Assembly: GCF_021462505.1 (NCBI RefSeq)
Contig: NZ_JAKEDV010000009.1
Location: 1-64,000 of the forward strand
DNA length: 64,000 bases
Source of the DNA: Thermus brockianus
GTDB taxonomy: Bacteria > Deinococcota > Deinococci > Deinococcales > Thermaceae
Reading direction: 5' to 3'
Shown here: in pieces, positions 24,632 through 32,210 of the stretch
Layout: each line of letters starts with the position of its first letter
Position numbering within the stretch: position 1 is the stretch's first letter
The notes under the pieces: generated by a model
Told to the model about the DNA's origin: nothing
The model's database searches: none
What the model saw: the letters and a program-made list of their open reading frames with translations, nothing else
Translations under genes and position numbers: made by a program

Positions 24632-26540
24632 GGCCCTAGTGGTCTGGGGCACGGGAAGCGGGGTGGGGAAAAGCCTCTTCGTGGCGGGGCTCCTCCGCCA
24701 CTTCCGGAGGCTCGGCCTCAAGGCCGCCCCCTTCAAGGCCCAGAACATGGCCAACCACGCCCGGGTGGTGGCGGGGGGGGAGATGGCCACGGCCCAGTGG
24801 CTCCAGGCCCGGGCGGCGGGGGTGACCCCCGAGGTGCGCATGAACCCCGTCCTGGTGAAGCCCTTCGGGGAGCGGGGGGCCCAGGTGGTGGTCCTGGGAA
24901 GGGTGGACCCCTTCCTCTCCTCCTTACCCTGGAAGGAGCGCAAGCCCCACCTGGAAGCCCCCGTCCGGGAGGCCCTGGAGGGGCTCATGGCGGAGTACGA
25001 GCTTTTGGTCCTGGAAGGGGCGGGAAGCCCCGTGGAGCGCAACCTCTGGCCCGACCTCCCCAACCTCCAGGTGGCGGCCTGGGCGGGGGCCAAGGCCCTC
25101 CTGGTGGCGGACGTGGACCAAGGGGGGGCCTTGGGGGCGCTCTACGGCACCTGGGCCCTTTTGGGGGAGCACCGGGAACGCCTCCTTGGCTTCGCCTTCA
25201 ACAAGTTCCGGGGGGACCTCTCCCTCCTGGAGCCCGCCTACGGCCTCCTGGAGGGTTGGACGGGGGTGCCCGTCCTGGGCACCCTGCCCATGCTCCCCCT
25301 GGAGCTTCCCGAGGAGGATGGCTTCCGCCACCGCCCCCGGGCGGGGGAGGGCCCTAAGGTGGCCATCCTCCGCTACCCCCACGCCGCCAACCTGGACGAG
25401 TTCTGGCCCCTATCCGAGCTCGCCCGCTTGGTCCACGCCAGGACCCCCGAGGAGGCGGAAGGGGCGGAGCTCCTGATCCTGCCGGGAAGCCGGCTTCCCG
25501 CCCGGGACCTCCCCTGGCTAAGGGGCTTCCTCCCCCTCCTCAAGCGCCACCTGGAGGCGGGAAAGCCCGTTCTTGCCGTCTGCGGCGGGGCGGAGATGCT
25601 CGCGGAGGCCATCCTGGACGAGGAGGGGGTGGAGGAGAAGGGGGTCTTCCCGGGCCTCGGCCTCCTCCCCTACCGGGTGCGCATGCGCAGGGAGAAGCGG
25701 GTGGAGGGGCGGCGGGTGCGCCTTGGGGGGTTCTCGGGCTACTGGGGGAGGCTCAACGGCCTCGAGGCGGAGGGGTACGAGATCCACCACGGGGAGGGGC
25801 TTCCCCTCTTCCACCAGGAGGGAAGCCTCCTCGCCACCTGGCTCCACGGCCTCCTGGAAAACCCCGGGGTGCTACGGGCCCTTTTCGGCCGGGAAGCCCG
25901 GGCCCTGGACGAGGCCCTGGACGCCTTGGCGGACGCCCTCGAGGCCCACCTGGACCTCGCCCGCCTCCACCGGGGCTTGGGGCTTACGGGGAGGCTTGGG
26001 CAAGGGGCGCCCCAAAGCCCCGACCCTCCCCCTAAGCCCGGCCTCGTCCTCCTCCTGGGGGGGGCGAGGAGCGGCAAGAGCCGCCAGGCCCAGCGCCTCG
26101 CCGGGCCCCACGCCACCCTCATCGCCACGGCGGAGGCCCGGGACGAGGAGATGGCGGCCCGCATCCAGCGGCATCGGGCCGAGCGCCCCCCCACCTGGGA
26201 AACCTTGGAAGCGCCCTTAGACCTGGTGGGGGCCTTGGGACAGGCCCGCCACCCCGTGGTGGTGGTGGACTGCCTCACCCTTTGGGTGGCCAACCTCCTG
26301 GAAAGGGGCCTAGACCCCCTGGCCGAGGCGGAGCGCTTCCTTAGGGCGGTGCGGGAAAGCGGCAAGCGGGTCATCGCCGTTTCCAACGAGGTGGGCCTCG
26401 GCATCGTCCCCGCCAACCCCCTGGCCCGCCGCTACCGGGACCTCCTGGGGGAGGTGAACGCCCGCCTGGCGGAGGCGGCGGAGGAGGTGTACCTCCTGGT
26501 GGCGGGGCAGACCCTTCGCCTTAAGGGGGCGAACCCGTAG
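24621..26540 (+). CDS. cobQ-cobU: Cobyric acid synthase - adenosylcobinamide kinase fusion
   Basis: A single 639-aa frame joins two B12 enzymes. Residues about 1-455 are CobQ (cobyric acid synthase): VWGTGSGVGKSLFVAGLLRH, the typical FKAQNMANHARVV, and an amidotransferase domain with PVLAVCGGAEMLAEAI and a histidine in LATWLHGLLENPG. Residues about 473-639 are CobU (adenosylcobinamide kinase/guanylyltransferase): LLLGGARSGKSRQAQRL, RIQRHRAERPPTWETLEAP, DCLTLWVANLL and VSNEVGLGIVPANPLARRYR. The linker is proline-rich. The TTG at 24621 has GGAGG 6 nt upstream; GTG 24639 is an alternative. The fusion links amidation with nucleotide-loop assembly. Confidence 0.92.
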   Translation: MGAKALVVWGTGSGVGKSLFVAGLLRHFRRLGLKAAPFKAQNMANHARVVAGGEMATAQWLQARAAGVTPEVRMNPVLVKPFGERGAQVVVLGRVDPFLSSLPWKERKPHLEAPVREALEGLMAEYELLVLEGAGSPVERNLWPDLPNLQVAAWAGAKALLVADVDQGGALGALYGTWALLGEHRERLLGFAFNKFRGDLSLLEPAYGLLEGWTGVPVLGTLPMLPLELPEEDGFRHRPRAGEGPKVAILRYPHAANLDEFWPLSELARLVHARTPEEAEGAELLILPGSRLPARDLPWLRGFLPLLKRHLEAGKPVLAVCGGAEMLAEAILDEEGVEEKGVFPGLGLLPYRVRMRREKRVEGRRVRLGGFSGYWGRLNGLEAEGYEIHHGEGLPLFHQEGSLLATWLHGLLENPGVLRALFGREARALDEALDALADALEAHLDLARLHRGLGLTGRLGQGAPQSPDPPPKPGLVLLLGGARSGKSRQAQRLAGPHATLIATAEARDEEMAARIQRHRAERPPTWETLEAPLDLVGALGQARHPVVVVDCLTLWVANLLERGLDPLAEAERFLRAVRESGKRVIAVSNEVGLGIVPANPLARRYRDLLGEVNARLAEAAEEVYLLVAGQTLRLKGANP

Positions 26541-26651
26541 CCCGGGCTACACGTGCCCGGCCACCCCCGGGCGGAAGGTAGTTTGGACAAAGGTTAGACA
26601 AGCGGCACCCCGTTACCCTAATGGGGCCCTAGAGAGGGCGAGGAGGTGCGT

Positions 26652-27314
26652 ATGCGCAAGGTTCTTGCCTGGGTTTTGATGGCATTGGCCGGGCTCACCT
26701 GGGCCCAGGGGGCCATGGTACGGGTGGCCCACCTCTCCCCCGACGCCCCCGCCGTGGACGTGCTGGTGAACGGGCAGCGGGCCATCCAGAACCTCGCCTT
26801 CAAGGAGGTTACCCCCTATATCCCCCTACCCGCCGCCCGGGTACAGGTCCAGGTGGTGCCCGCGGGACAGGAGGGCCCCGTGGTCATTGACGCCGAGCTG
26901 GACCTGAGGGACGGGGTCTACTACACCGTGGCCGCCACGGGCTTTCTGGCGCAGATCCGGCCCCAGGTCTACACGGACGCCCTGGCGGGCCTCTTCCCCC
27001 GGGCGGGCTACGCCCGCATCCGGGTGGTGCACGCTTCCCCCGACGCCCCCGCCGTGGACGTGGCGGTGAAGGGTGGGCCGGTGCTCTTCCAAAACCTCCC
27101 CTTCCCCCGGGCGGGGCAGTACCTGGTGGTGCCGGCGGGGCGGTATGACCTCGAGGTCCGGGTGGCCGGGACCACCACCGTGGCCCTGGAGCTCCCTGGG
27201 GTAGTTCTGGAAAGCGGCAAGACCTACACCGTCTTCGCCGTGGGAAGCGTTCAGGCGGGCACCCTCACCGTGGTGCCCGTGGTGGACGCCGCCGCCCTGG
27301 GTGGCAACCGCTAG
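26652..27314 (+). CDS. Secreted DUF4397 protein, two repeats
   Basis: A 220-aa exported protein with a signal peptide (KVLAWVLMALAGLTWAQG, cleavage likely after AQG or TWA) and two DUF4397 repeats. Each opens with a near-identical block: RVAHLSPDAPAVDVLVNG and RVVHASPDAPAVDVAVKG. The family is extracytoplasmic and of unknown function, often linked to cell-surface beta-sandwich domains. ATG 26652 has AGGAGG 5 nt upstream; the GTG at 26646 falls in that site. The 111-nt gap before it ends the cob operon. Confidence 0.82.
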   Translation: MRKVLAWVLMALAGLTWAQGAMVRVAHLSPDAPAVDVLVNGQRAIQNLAFKEVTPYIPLPAARVQVQVVPAGQEGPVVIDAELDLRDGVYYTVAATGFLAQIRPQVYTDALAGLFPRAGYARIRVVHASPDAPAVDVAVKGGPVLFQNLPFPRAGQYLVVPAGRYDLEVRVAGTTTVALELPGVVLESGKTYTVFAVGSVQAGTLTVVPVVDAAALGGNR

Positions 27315-27327
27315 AACCGGAGGTTAG

Positions 27328-27355
27328 GGCCCCCAGGCCCTCCCTGGGGGCCTTT
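27328..27355 (+). terminator. Terminator between DUF4397 and methyltransferase genes
   Basis: GGCCCCCAGG (27328-27337) and CCTGGGGGCC (27343-27352) form a perfect 10-bp stem with a 5-nt loop, followed by TTT. Only 6 nt separate the stem from the next ATG (27359), so the downstream gene has no room for a separate ribosome-binding site. Confidence 0.7.
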
Positions 27356-27358
27356 CCC

Positions 27359-28060
27359 ATGCCCCTTCCCACCTGGCTCTCCCCCCTCCTCGCTTGCCCG
27401 CGGTGCGGGACGGGTCTGGAGGACCTCCGCTGCTCCAGGTGCGGGGCGCGCTACCCCTTTCGGGGGCCCTTTCCCGACCTGCGGATGGGGGCGGAACGCC
27501 CGTTGCTGGCCTTGGTCAACCGCTTCCCCCTCACCGCTTGGTCCTACGAGGCCTGGCGCGTGCGGTCCACCGCCCTCCTCTCGGGAGGAACCCTTTCCTT
27601 CGCCGAGGAGCTCGCCCACCTAAAGGCTTGGCTCCTCCCCATGGGTGGGCCCTTCCTGGACGTGGGCACGGGGACGGGAGTCTACCGGGAGGTCTTGGGG
27701 GTAAAGGCGGTGGGGATAGACCCCTCCCCCGCCTTCCTCAGGGTGGCCGCCCGGCGCCGGCCCGGGCCTTACCTCCTGGCCCACGGGGAAGCCCTCCCCT
27801 TTCGCGATGGGGCGTTTGCTGGGGTGGCCATAGGGCCCACCTGGAATGAGTTCCAGAACCCTAGGAGGGCAGCCCTAGAGGCTAGGCGCATTCTCCGGAA
27901 GGGCGGCAGGCTCTTCGGGATGCTCCTCCTGGGGCCCGGGGCCTCCTTGGGGCTTTTCCGGCCAAGCGGGGAGGAACTCCTTTGCCTCCTCCGGGAAGCG
28001 GGCTTCCGGGCGGAACTCCTCCGCTTCGGGCGGCTCGGCCTGGTGCTGGCCGAGGCCTAG
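27359..28060 (+). CDS. SAM-dependent methyltransferase with zinc ribbon
   Basis: A 233-aa class-I methyltransferase. The N-terminus carries two CxxC pairs (LACPRCGTG and LRCSRCGARYPF), probably a zinc ribbon. The SAM site is GPFLDVGTGTGVYREVLGV near residue 100, followed by VGIDPSP and the UbiE-like stretch GEALPFRDGAFAGVAIG. The substrate is unknown. The start codon sits 6 nt after a terminator hairpin, so either initiation is leaderless or the true start is at a downstream codon. Confidence 0.8.
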   Translation: MPLPTWLSPLLACPRCGTGLEDLRCSRCGARYPFRGPFPDLRMGAERPLLALVNRFPLTAWSYEAWRVRSTALLSGGTLSFAEELAHLKAWLLPMGGPFLDVGTGTGVYREVLGVKAVGIDPSPAFLRVAARRRPGPYLLAHGEALPFRDGAFAGVAIGPTWNEFQNPRRAALEARRILRKGGRLFGMLLLGPGASLGLFRPSGEELLCLLREAGFRAELLRFGRLGLVLAEA

Positions 28061-28088
28061 GCCCCCGTGGTATCCTGGTCCCCAAGGG

Positions 28089-28439
28089 ATGACCACGGAG
28101 GAACGCCTCTACAAGCTGGAGGGCATCGTGGAGGGAGTCATGGCCACCCTCCCCGACCGGGTCTCCTCCCTGGAACACCGCATGGACCTCCTGAGGCAGG
28201 AGATCAAGGCGGAAGTCGCCAGCCTGCGCCAGGAGGTGAAGGAGGAAATCGCCCGGCTGGACGCCAAGATAGACGCCTTGCGCCAAGAGGTAAAGGAAGA
28301 AATCGCCCGGCTGGACGGCAAGGTAGACTCCCTGCGCCAGGAAGTGAAGGCGGAGATCAACACCGCCCTCAACCGCCTCATGCTTTACTTCACCGCCCTG
28401 GCCGCCGCCCTTACCCTCCTCGCCTTCCTCGCACGCTAG
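28089..28439 (+). CDS. Coiled-coil protein with C-terminal membrane anchor
   Basis: A 116-aa protein. Residues about 20-90 are a coiled coil made of near-perfect repeats (LRQEVKEEIARLDAKIDA, LRQEVKEEIARLDGKVDS), and the last 25 residues (YFTALAAALTLLAFLAR) form a membrane segment. It resembles small DUF1640-like or tail-anchored proteins of unknown function. The repeats are also seen as repeated DNA. Confidence 0.7.
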   Translation: MTTEERLYKLEGIVEGVMATLPDRVSSLEHRMDLLRQEIKAEVASLRQEVKEEIARLDAKIDALRQEVKEEIARLDGKVDSLRQEVKAEINTALNRLMLYFTALAAALTLLAFLAR

Positions 28440-28859
28440 CGCCTCCTTCCTAACCCCCGAGTCCGCCGGGGTGCAAAGCCAGGCAATCCCTTGCAAGCAA
28501 AAGCTCTGCCACCTGGCCTCGGCTTCCCGCAGGAGGGTGGCCCTCGAGGCGGGGCCACCCTTGGCGGTGCCAAGCCTCCCCCCTAGCCCGTGGGCTCCGT
28601 GGCCTCCCAAGGGACCTGAACCCAAGGGTTAGGGGCCCCCGGCGGAAGGGTCTTAACCACCTCCACGATCCCATCCCCCTTCCACCGGAAGCCCCGCAGG
28701 CAAGGTCGTTGCCTTCCCGTCCCACCGCTTCCAGCGCCGAAGGGCTAGCGCATCCACCCAAGCGCCCGAGCCCTGAAGGGTGGACGGGGCCAGGGCCTTG
28801 TGGATAGAAGGGTAACCCCGGGCCCAAAGCCTGGAAGCCCCTCGGACCACCATGGAGGC
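28440..28859 (+). other. 420-nt gap without a convincing gene
   Basis: No recognisable coding sequence on either strand; minus-strand open frames here look like composition artefacts. An 8-bp inverted repeat, GGGTGGCC (28535-28542) and GGCCACCC (28553-28560), could be a terminator for the coiled-coil gene. The rest may be an untranslated leader or decayed sequence. Confidence 0.4.
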
Positions 28860-30137
28860 ATGCGCCTCCTTGCCCTAGGCCTCCTCCTGGGATGGGCGCT
28901 TGCCGGCGCCTACCTCCACCTCCCCGGGGCCCCCACGGGCCGCCCCAGCCTGGACCGGAGCTACGCCCTGGTCTACCGCGCGGAGAACCCCCGGGCGGTG
29001 CTCCTCCTCGTACCGGGCCTCCTCGGGGGGAGCACCAACTTCGCCCTCCTGGCGGAGCGCCTGCAGCGGGAGATGCCGTGGCTGGAGGTGTGGGCCTGGG
29101 AGCGGCGGGCCAATGGCCTCGAGGACCGGAGGGGCTTCCTGGGGGAAGACCCTTTGGCCTACTACCAAGCCCTCCCCGAGCCCGACCTCTCCCCCTTGCG
29201 GGACTTCGGCCTGGAGGTCCACCTGAAGGACCTGGACCGGGCGGTGGCGGAGGCCAGGAAGCGGGCCCCCGTGGTCCTGGCCGGCCACTCCCTGGGGGCG
29301 AGCCTTGCCGTCCTCTACGCCTGGGCCCACGGGGAGGAGCTTGCGGGCCTCGTCCTCCTGGACGGCACCCTGGGGCTCGTCTCCCTCTCCCGGGAGGCCT
29401 TCCTGAAGGGCCAGGACACCCCTTTTGGCCGCCTGCCGGGCCTGGAGGACCTCCGCTCGGGGCGGGCGAGCCCCGTGTTCCAGGCCCCGGGCCTCTCCCC
29501 GAGGGACCTGGCCCTGGCGGAGGCGGAGGCCTTCCTGGCGGGGAGGCGCCCCGAGGAGCTCGTGCCCTTCGGGCCCTACCGGGCCACCCGGGAGGCCAAG
29601 GCCCTCCTCCGGGTGGACGACCACTATAGCCCTTTCCCCACCTTTAGCGTGAGCGTGGGCCGGGCCTGGGCCCGGGAGGGGCTTAGCCTCTTGGGCCTCC
29701 TCCAGGGCCGCTTGGTCCTCACGGTACGGGGGGCAAGGGCCGGGCCCATCCGCTGGCGGGATACGGGGGAGGCCACGGACCCGAGGGCCTTCCTCCGCGC
29801 CTTCGCCCGGGCGGAGACGGGGTTTTCCGAGTGGTACTTCCCCTACCGCCTCCTCCTGGAGGTGGCGGGCTACCCCCACGTGCGGCCCGACCTGAGGCCC
29901 AGGCCCCTCCCCTACCCCGTCCTGGCCCTGGGGGCGGGCCGGGGCCTCGTGGACCGGCCGGAGGGCTTCCGCCTTCCCGAGCTCTTCCCCGAAACCCTCC
30001 TCCAGGCCCAGGTCCTCCCCGGCCTCACCCACCTGGACCTCCTCACGGAGCGGGAGGGGAGGACAGCCCGGGCGCTCCGGGCGTACCTGGAACCCCTCCT
30101 AGGCCCAGGTAGGCCAGGGCCAGCCGGGCCGCCCTGA
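28860..30137 (+). CDS. Alpha/beta hydrolase, probably exported
   Basis: A 425-aa protein with an N-terminal hydrophobic segment (LLALGLLLGWALAGAYLHLP) that may be a signal peptide. The fold is alpha/beta hydrolase: VLLLVPGLLGGSTNFALLAE (oxyanion region) and VVLAGHSLGASLAVLYAWAH (nucleophile serine, GHSLG). The histidine is likely in LPGLTHLDLL near the C-terminus. ATG 28860 was chosen because the signal starts there. The last 95 nt overlap, on the opposite strand, the 3' end of the oxidoreductase gene. The substrate is unknown. Confidence 0.8.
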   Translation: MRLLALGLLLGWALAGAYLHLPGAPTGRPSLDRSYALVYRAENPRAVLLLVPGLLGGSTNFALLAERLQREMPWLEVWAWERRANGLEDRRGFLGEDPLAYYQALPEPDLSPLRDFGLEVHLKDLDRAVAEARKRAPVVLAGHSLGASLAVLYAWAHGEELAGLVLLDGTLGLVSLSREAFLKGQDTPFGRLPGLEDLRSGRASPVFQAPGLSPRDLALAEAEAFLAGRRPEELVPFGPYRATREAKALLRVDDHYSPFPTFSVSVGRAWAREGLSLLGLLQGRLVLTVRGARAGPIRWRDTGEATDPRAFLRAFARAETGFSEWYFPYRLLLEVAGYPHVRPDLRPRPLPYPVLALGAGRGLVDRPEGFRLPELFPETLLQAQVLPGLTHLDLLTEREGRTARALRAYLEPLLGPGRPGPAGPP

Positions 30138-31446
30138 GGCCTGAAAGGGCGGCGGCGGGGATGCCCTGCCCGGGGAAGACCCCCTCCCCCACCCGGAAGG
30201 CGTTCTTGAGGAGGCGCACCCGGGGGAAGCGGAAGGGGTGGGTCTGGGGGATGCCCCCCACCCAGGCCCGGCCGGCGTAGCGCCGGTAGGTCTGGGGCGT
30301 GGCGGCGAAGAGGAAGACCGCCTCCCGAAGCCCGGGGAGAAGGGCCTCCCCGAGGGCGAGGGCCCTTTCCTGCCAAAGGGCTTTGGCCCGCCGGTACCCC
30401 TCCCGGTCCAGCCCCTCCCAAAGGGCCAGGGGCGTGTGGAGGGAGAGGCCAAACACCGTGCTTTCCCCCTCGGGCCGCAAGGAGAGGAAGGCGAAGGGCC
30501 TTTCCCTTGCGTTTTGCCGGTAGTAGGGGGGCGGCACCCGGAAGGGCAGGACGCCGTAGACCACGAAAGCGCCCCACGCATCCCGGGGAACCCGCTCCGG
30601 GAGGCCAAGAAGGGGCTCGGGGGGGACGTTCAGGACGAAAACCTCCCCCGCCACCACCTCCCGCTCCCCCCGGCGCCTTCCCCCGTAGGCCACCTCCACG
30701 CCATACGCCTTGCCTTCCCGGTGGAGGAGCCGCAGGGCCCTGGCCCTGTACCGCACCTCGAGGCCCTCCGCCAAGGCCTCGGCCAGGCGGCCCAAGTAGG
30801 GGGGAAGGGCCGCCCCCAGGTGGGGCAGGTCCAAGGCCAGGGCGGCGTAGAGGGCGTAGGGGTCCTCCGTCTGGGCGCTGATGAGGAGCTGCGCCCCGAG
30901 GAAAAGGCGGAAGCCCGGGTCCTCCGGGGCCCGCCTCGAGGCCCCCACCAGGAGGTCTGGGAGGAGGGGGAAAAGCCCGGGAAGAGTGCGGAGGAGGATG
31001 GGCGCCTCCTCGGGCTCCGGGGGCCAGGGGAGGCGGGGGGCCAGGGCGAGGAGGCGCTCCGCCCGGTCCTGTTGCCAGGCCCAAAAGGGGAGGACCCCCT
31101 TTCCGAAAAAGTCCACCTGCGCCTCCCGCTCCGCCTCCCGCCCCACGGGCCGCACCAGGGGGCCTCGGGGTAGGAGGACCTGGAGGAGGGGGAAACCCTC
31201 GGGCAGGGGCTCAAAGGGGAGTGCCACCCCCGCCGCCTCCAGGGCCAGGGCCAAGGGGGCGCCAGGGGCGAGGCCCGTGAGGAGGGTGGCCCCCGCCTCA
31301 AAGCGAAAGCCCCGGTGGTAAAAGCTACCCGCAAGCCCCCCTGGGTAGGTGTGGGCCTCCAGCACCACCACCTCGAGGCCCGCCCGCCGCAGAAGGCGGG
31401 CCGCCACCAGCCCCCCAACCCCCGCCCCCACCACCACCGCCCGCAC
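30043..31446 (-). CDS. CrtI-like FAD-dependent oxidoreductase
   Basis: A 467-aa flavoprotein of the phytoene desaturase/carotenoid isomerase type. The dinucleotide motif VVVGAGVGGLVAARLLRRAG is followed by VVLEAHTYPGGLAGSF and RGFRFEAGATLLTG. The C-terminal flavin signature includes GGIPQTHPFRF and VGEGVFPGQGIPAAALSGLR. It may act on carotenoids, which Thermus makes, but phytoene desaturase, CrtO or a retinol saturase-like activity cannot be told apart here. It is convergent with and overlaps the hydrolase gene. Confidence 0.82.
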   Translation of the reverse strand: MRAVVVGAGVGGLVAARLLRRAGLEVVVLEAHTYPGGLAGSFYHRGFRFEAGATLLTGLAPGAPLALALEAAGVALPFEPLPEGFPLLQVLLPRGPLVRPVGREAEREAQVDFFGKGVLPFWAWQQDRAERLLALAPRLPWPPEPEEAPILLRTLPGLFPLLPDLLVGASRRAPEDPGFRLFLGAQLLISAQTEDPYALYAALALDLPHLGAALPPYLGRLAEALAEGLEVRYRARALRLLHREGKAYGVEVAYGGRRRGEREVVAGEVFVLNVPPEPLLGLPERVPRDAWGAFVVYGVLPFRVPPPYYRQNARERPFAFLSLRPEGESTVFGLSLHTPLALWEGLDREGYRRAKALWQERALALGEALLPGLREAVFLFAATPQTYRRYAGRAWVGGIPQTHPFRFPRVRLLKNAFRVGEGVFPGQGIPAAALSGLRAARLALAYLGLGGVPGTPGAPGLSSPPAP

Positions 31447-31492
31447 GCCCCCTAGGCTAGGGGCTCCAGGAGGGAAAGACCTTTGCCCGGGC

Positions 31493-31498
31493 TATACT
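31493..31498 (+). promoter_or_regulatory. -10 box of HEPN/MNT module
   Basis: TATACT ends 7 nt before the GTG at 31506, giving a probable leaderless transcript. No clear -35 hexamer is seen. Confidence 0.5.
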
Positions 31499-31505
31499 GG
31501 GAGCG

Positions 31506-31882
31506 GTGCGGCCCGAGGCGGAAAACCTCCTCGCCCAGGCCCGGGAGGACCTCTTGACGGCGGAAACCCTCCAGGTGGCGGTCGCTACTACGCCGCCTTC
31601 TTCGCCCAGCAGTCCGCGGAAAAGGCCCTGAAGGCCCTTTCGGTGGAGCGCCTGCGCACCCACCCCCGCTCCCACGACCTCCTGGCCTTAGCGGAGGCGC
31701 TCGGCGCCCCCGAAACGGTGTGCGAGGCCGCCCGCCTCCTCACCCCCGACTACACCTTAAGCCGCTGCCCCAATGTGGCGGGCACCTTGCCCGCCCGGCT
31801 CTACGGGAAGGCCCAGGGCCTGGCGCGCCTCGAGGCGGCCCGGGAGGTGATCCGGTGGGCGGAAGCGGGCTTGAACGCTTGA
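31506..31882 (+). pseudogene. HEPN domain gene with frameshift
   Basis: From the GTG at 31506 the sequence reads RPEAENLLAQAREDLLTAET, a good HEPN start, but after about 31572 it runs out of frame. In the next frame it continues GGRYYAAFFAQQSAEKALKA and on to the stop at 31880-31882. One missing nucleotide near 31572 (CTCCAGGTGG) would restore a 126-aa HEPN protein. The C-terminal half retains TLSRCPN. This is either a pseudogene or a sequencing error. The partner MNT gene follows with an overlap of 28 nt and is intact. Confidence 0.8.
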
Positions 31883-32187
31883 GGGAGGCCCTCTCCCGGG
31901 CCCCCTTCCCCATCGCCCTGGCCCTCCTCTTCGGCTCGCGGGCCCGGGGGGAAGCCCTCTTGGAAAGCGACTACGACCTCCTCGTGGTCTCCCCCGCCTT
32001 CCGGGGGATGGACTACCTGGACCGCCTTCTCCTCCTCCACCGCACCCTTCCCCTGCGGCACGTGGACTACGTGGCCCTCACCCCCGAGGAGTGGGCCGCG
32101 CGAAAGGGGGAGCTCGGGGTGGTGGGGGAGGCGGCGCGGGAAGGGATCGTCCTCCTGGAAAACCCTTTCCCACCACCATCCCCGTAG
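31855..32187 (+). CDS. MNT-type nucleotidyltransferase (antitoxin)
   Basis: A 110-aa minimal nucleotidyltransferase with LALLFGSRARGEALLESDYD (GSxxRG...SDxD) and VDYVALTPEEW. The GTG at 31855 follows GGGAGGTGA and lies within the end of the frameshifted HEPN gene. It is the expected antitoxin of the HEPN/MNT module, here with gene order HEPN then MNT, opposite to the module at 23920-24631. Confidence 0.85.
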   Translation: MGGSGLERLREALSRAPFPIALALLFGSRARGEALLESDYDLLVVSPAFRGMDYLDRLLLLHRTLPLRHVDYVALTPEEWAARKGELGVVGEAAREGIVLLENPFPPPSP

Positions 32188-32198
32188 GGGAGCAGGGC

Positions 32199-32204
32199 TA
32201 GGCT
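32199..32204 (+). promoter_or_regulatory. -10 box of SDR/DUF2867 gene
   Basis: TAGGCT ends 6 nt before the GTG at 32211, consistent with leaderless transcription. The same box and the following AGGGC recur before the second SDR gene at 33665. Confidence 0.5.
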
Positions 32205-32210
32205 AGGGGC

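Noticed and set aside
26541-26640. Promoter for the DUF4397 gene from TTGGAC/TTAGACA and TACCCT
   Set aside because: Spacing between candidate -35 and -10 elements (13 or 25 nt) does not fit, so no promoter was annotated.
28450-28853. Minus-strand open frames in the 28.4-28.9 kb gap
   Set aside because: Composition typical of antisense GC-rich DNA, with Gly/Pro/Arg bias, no motif and no start signal.
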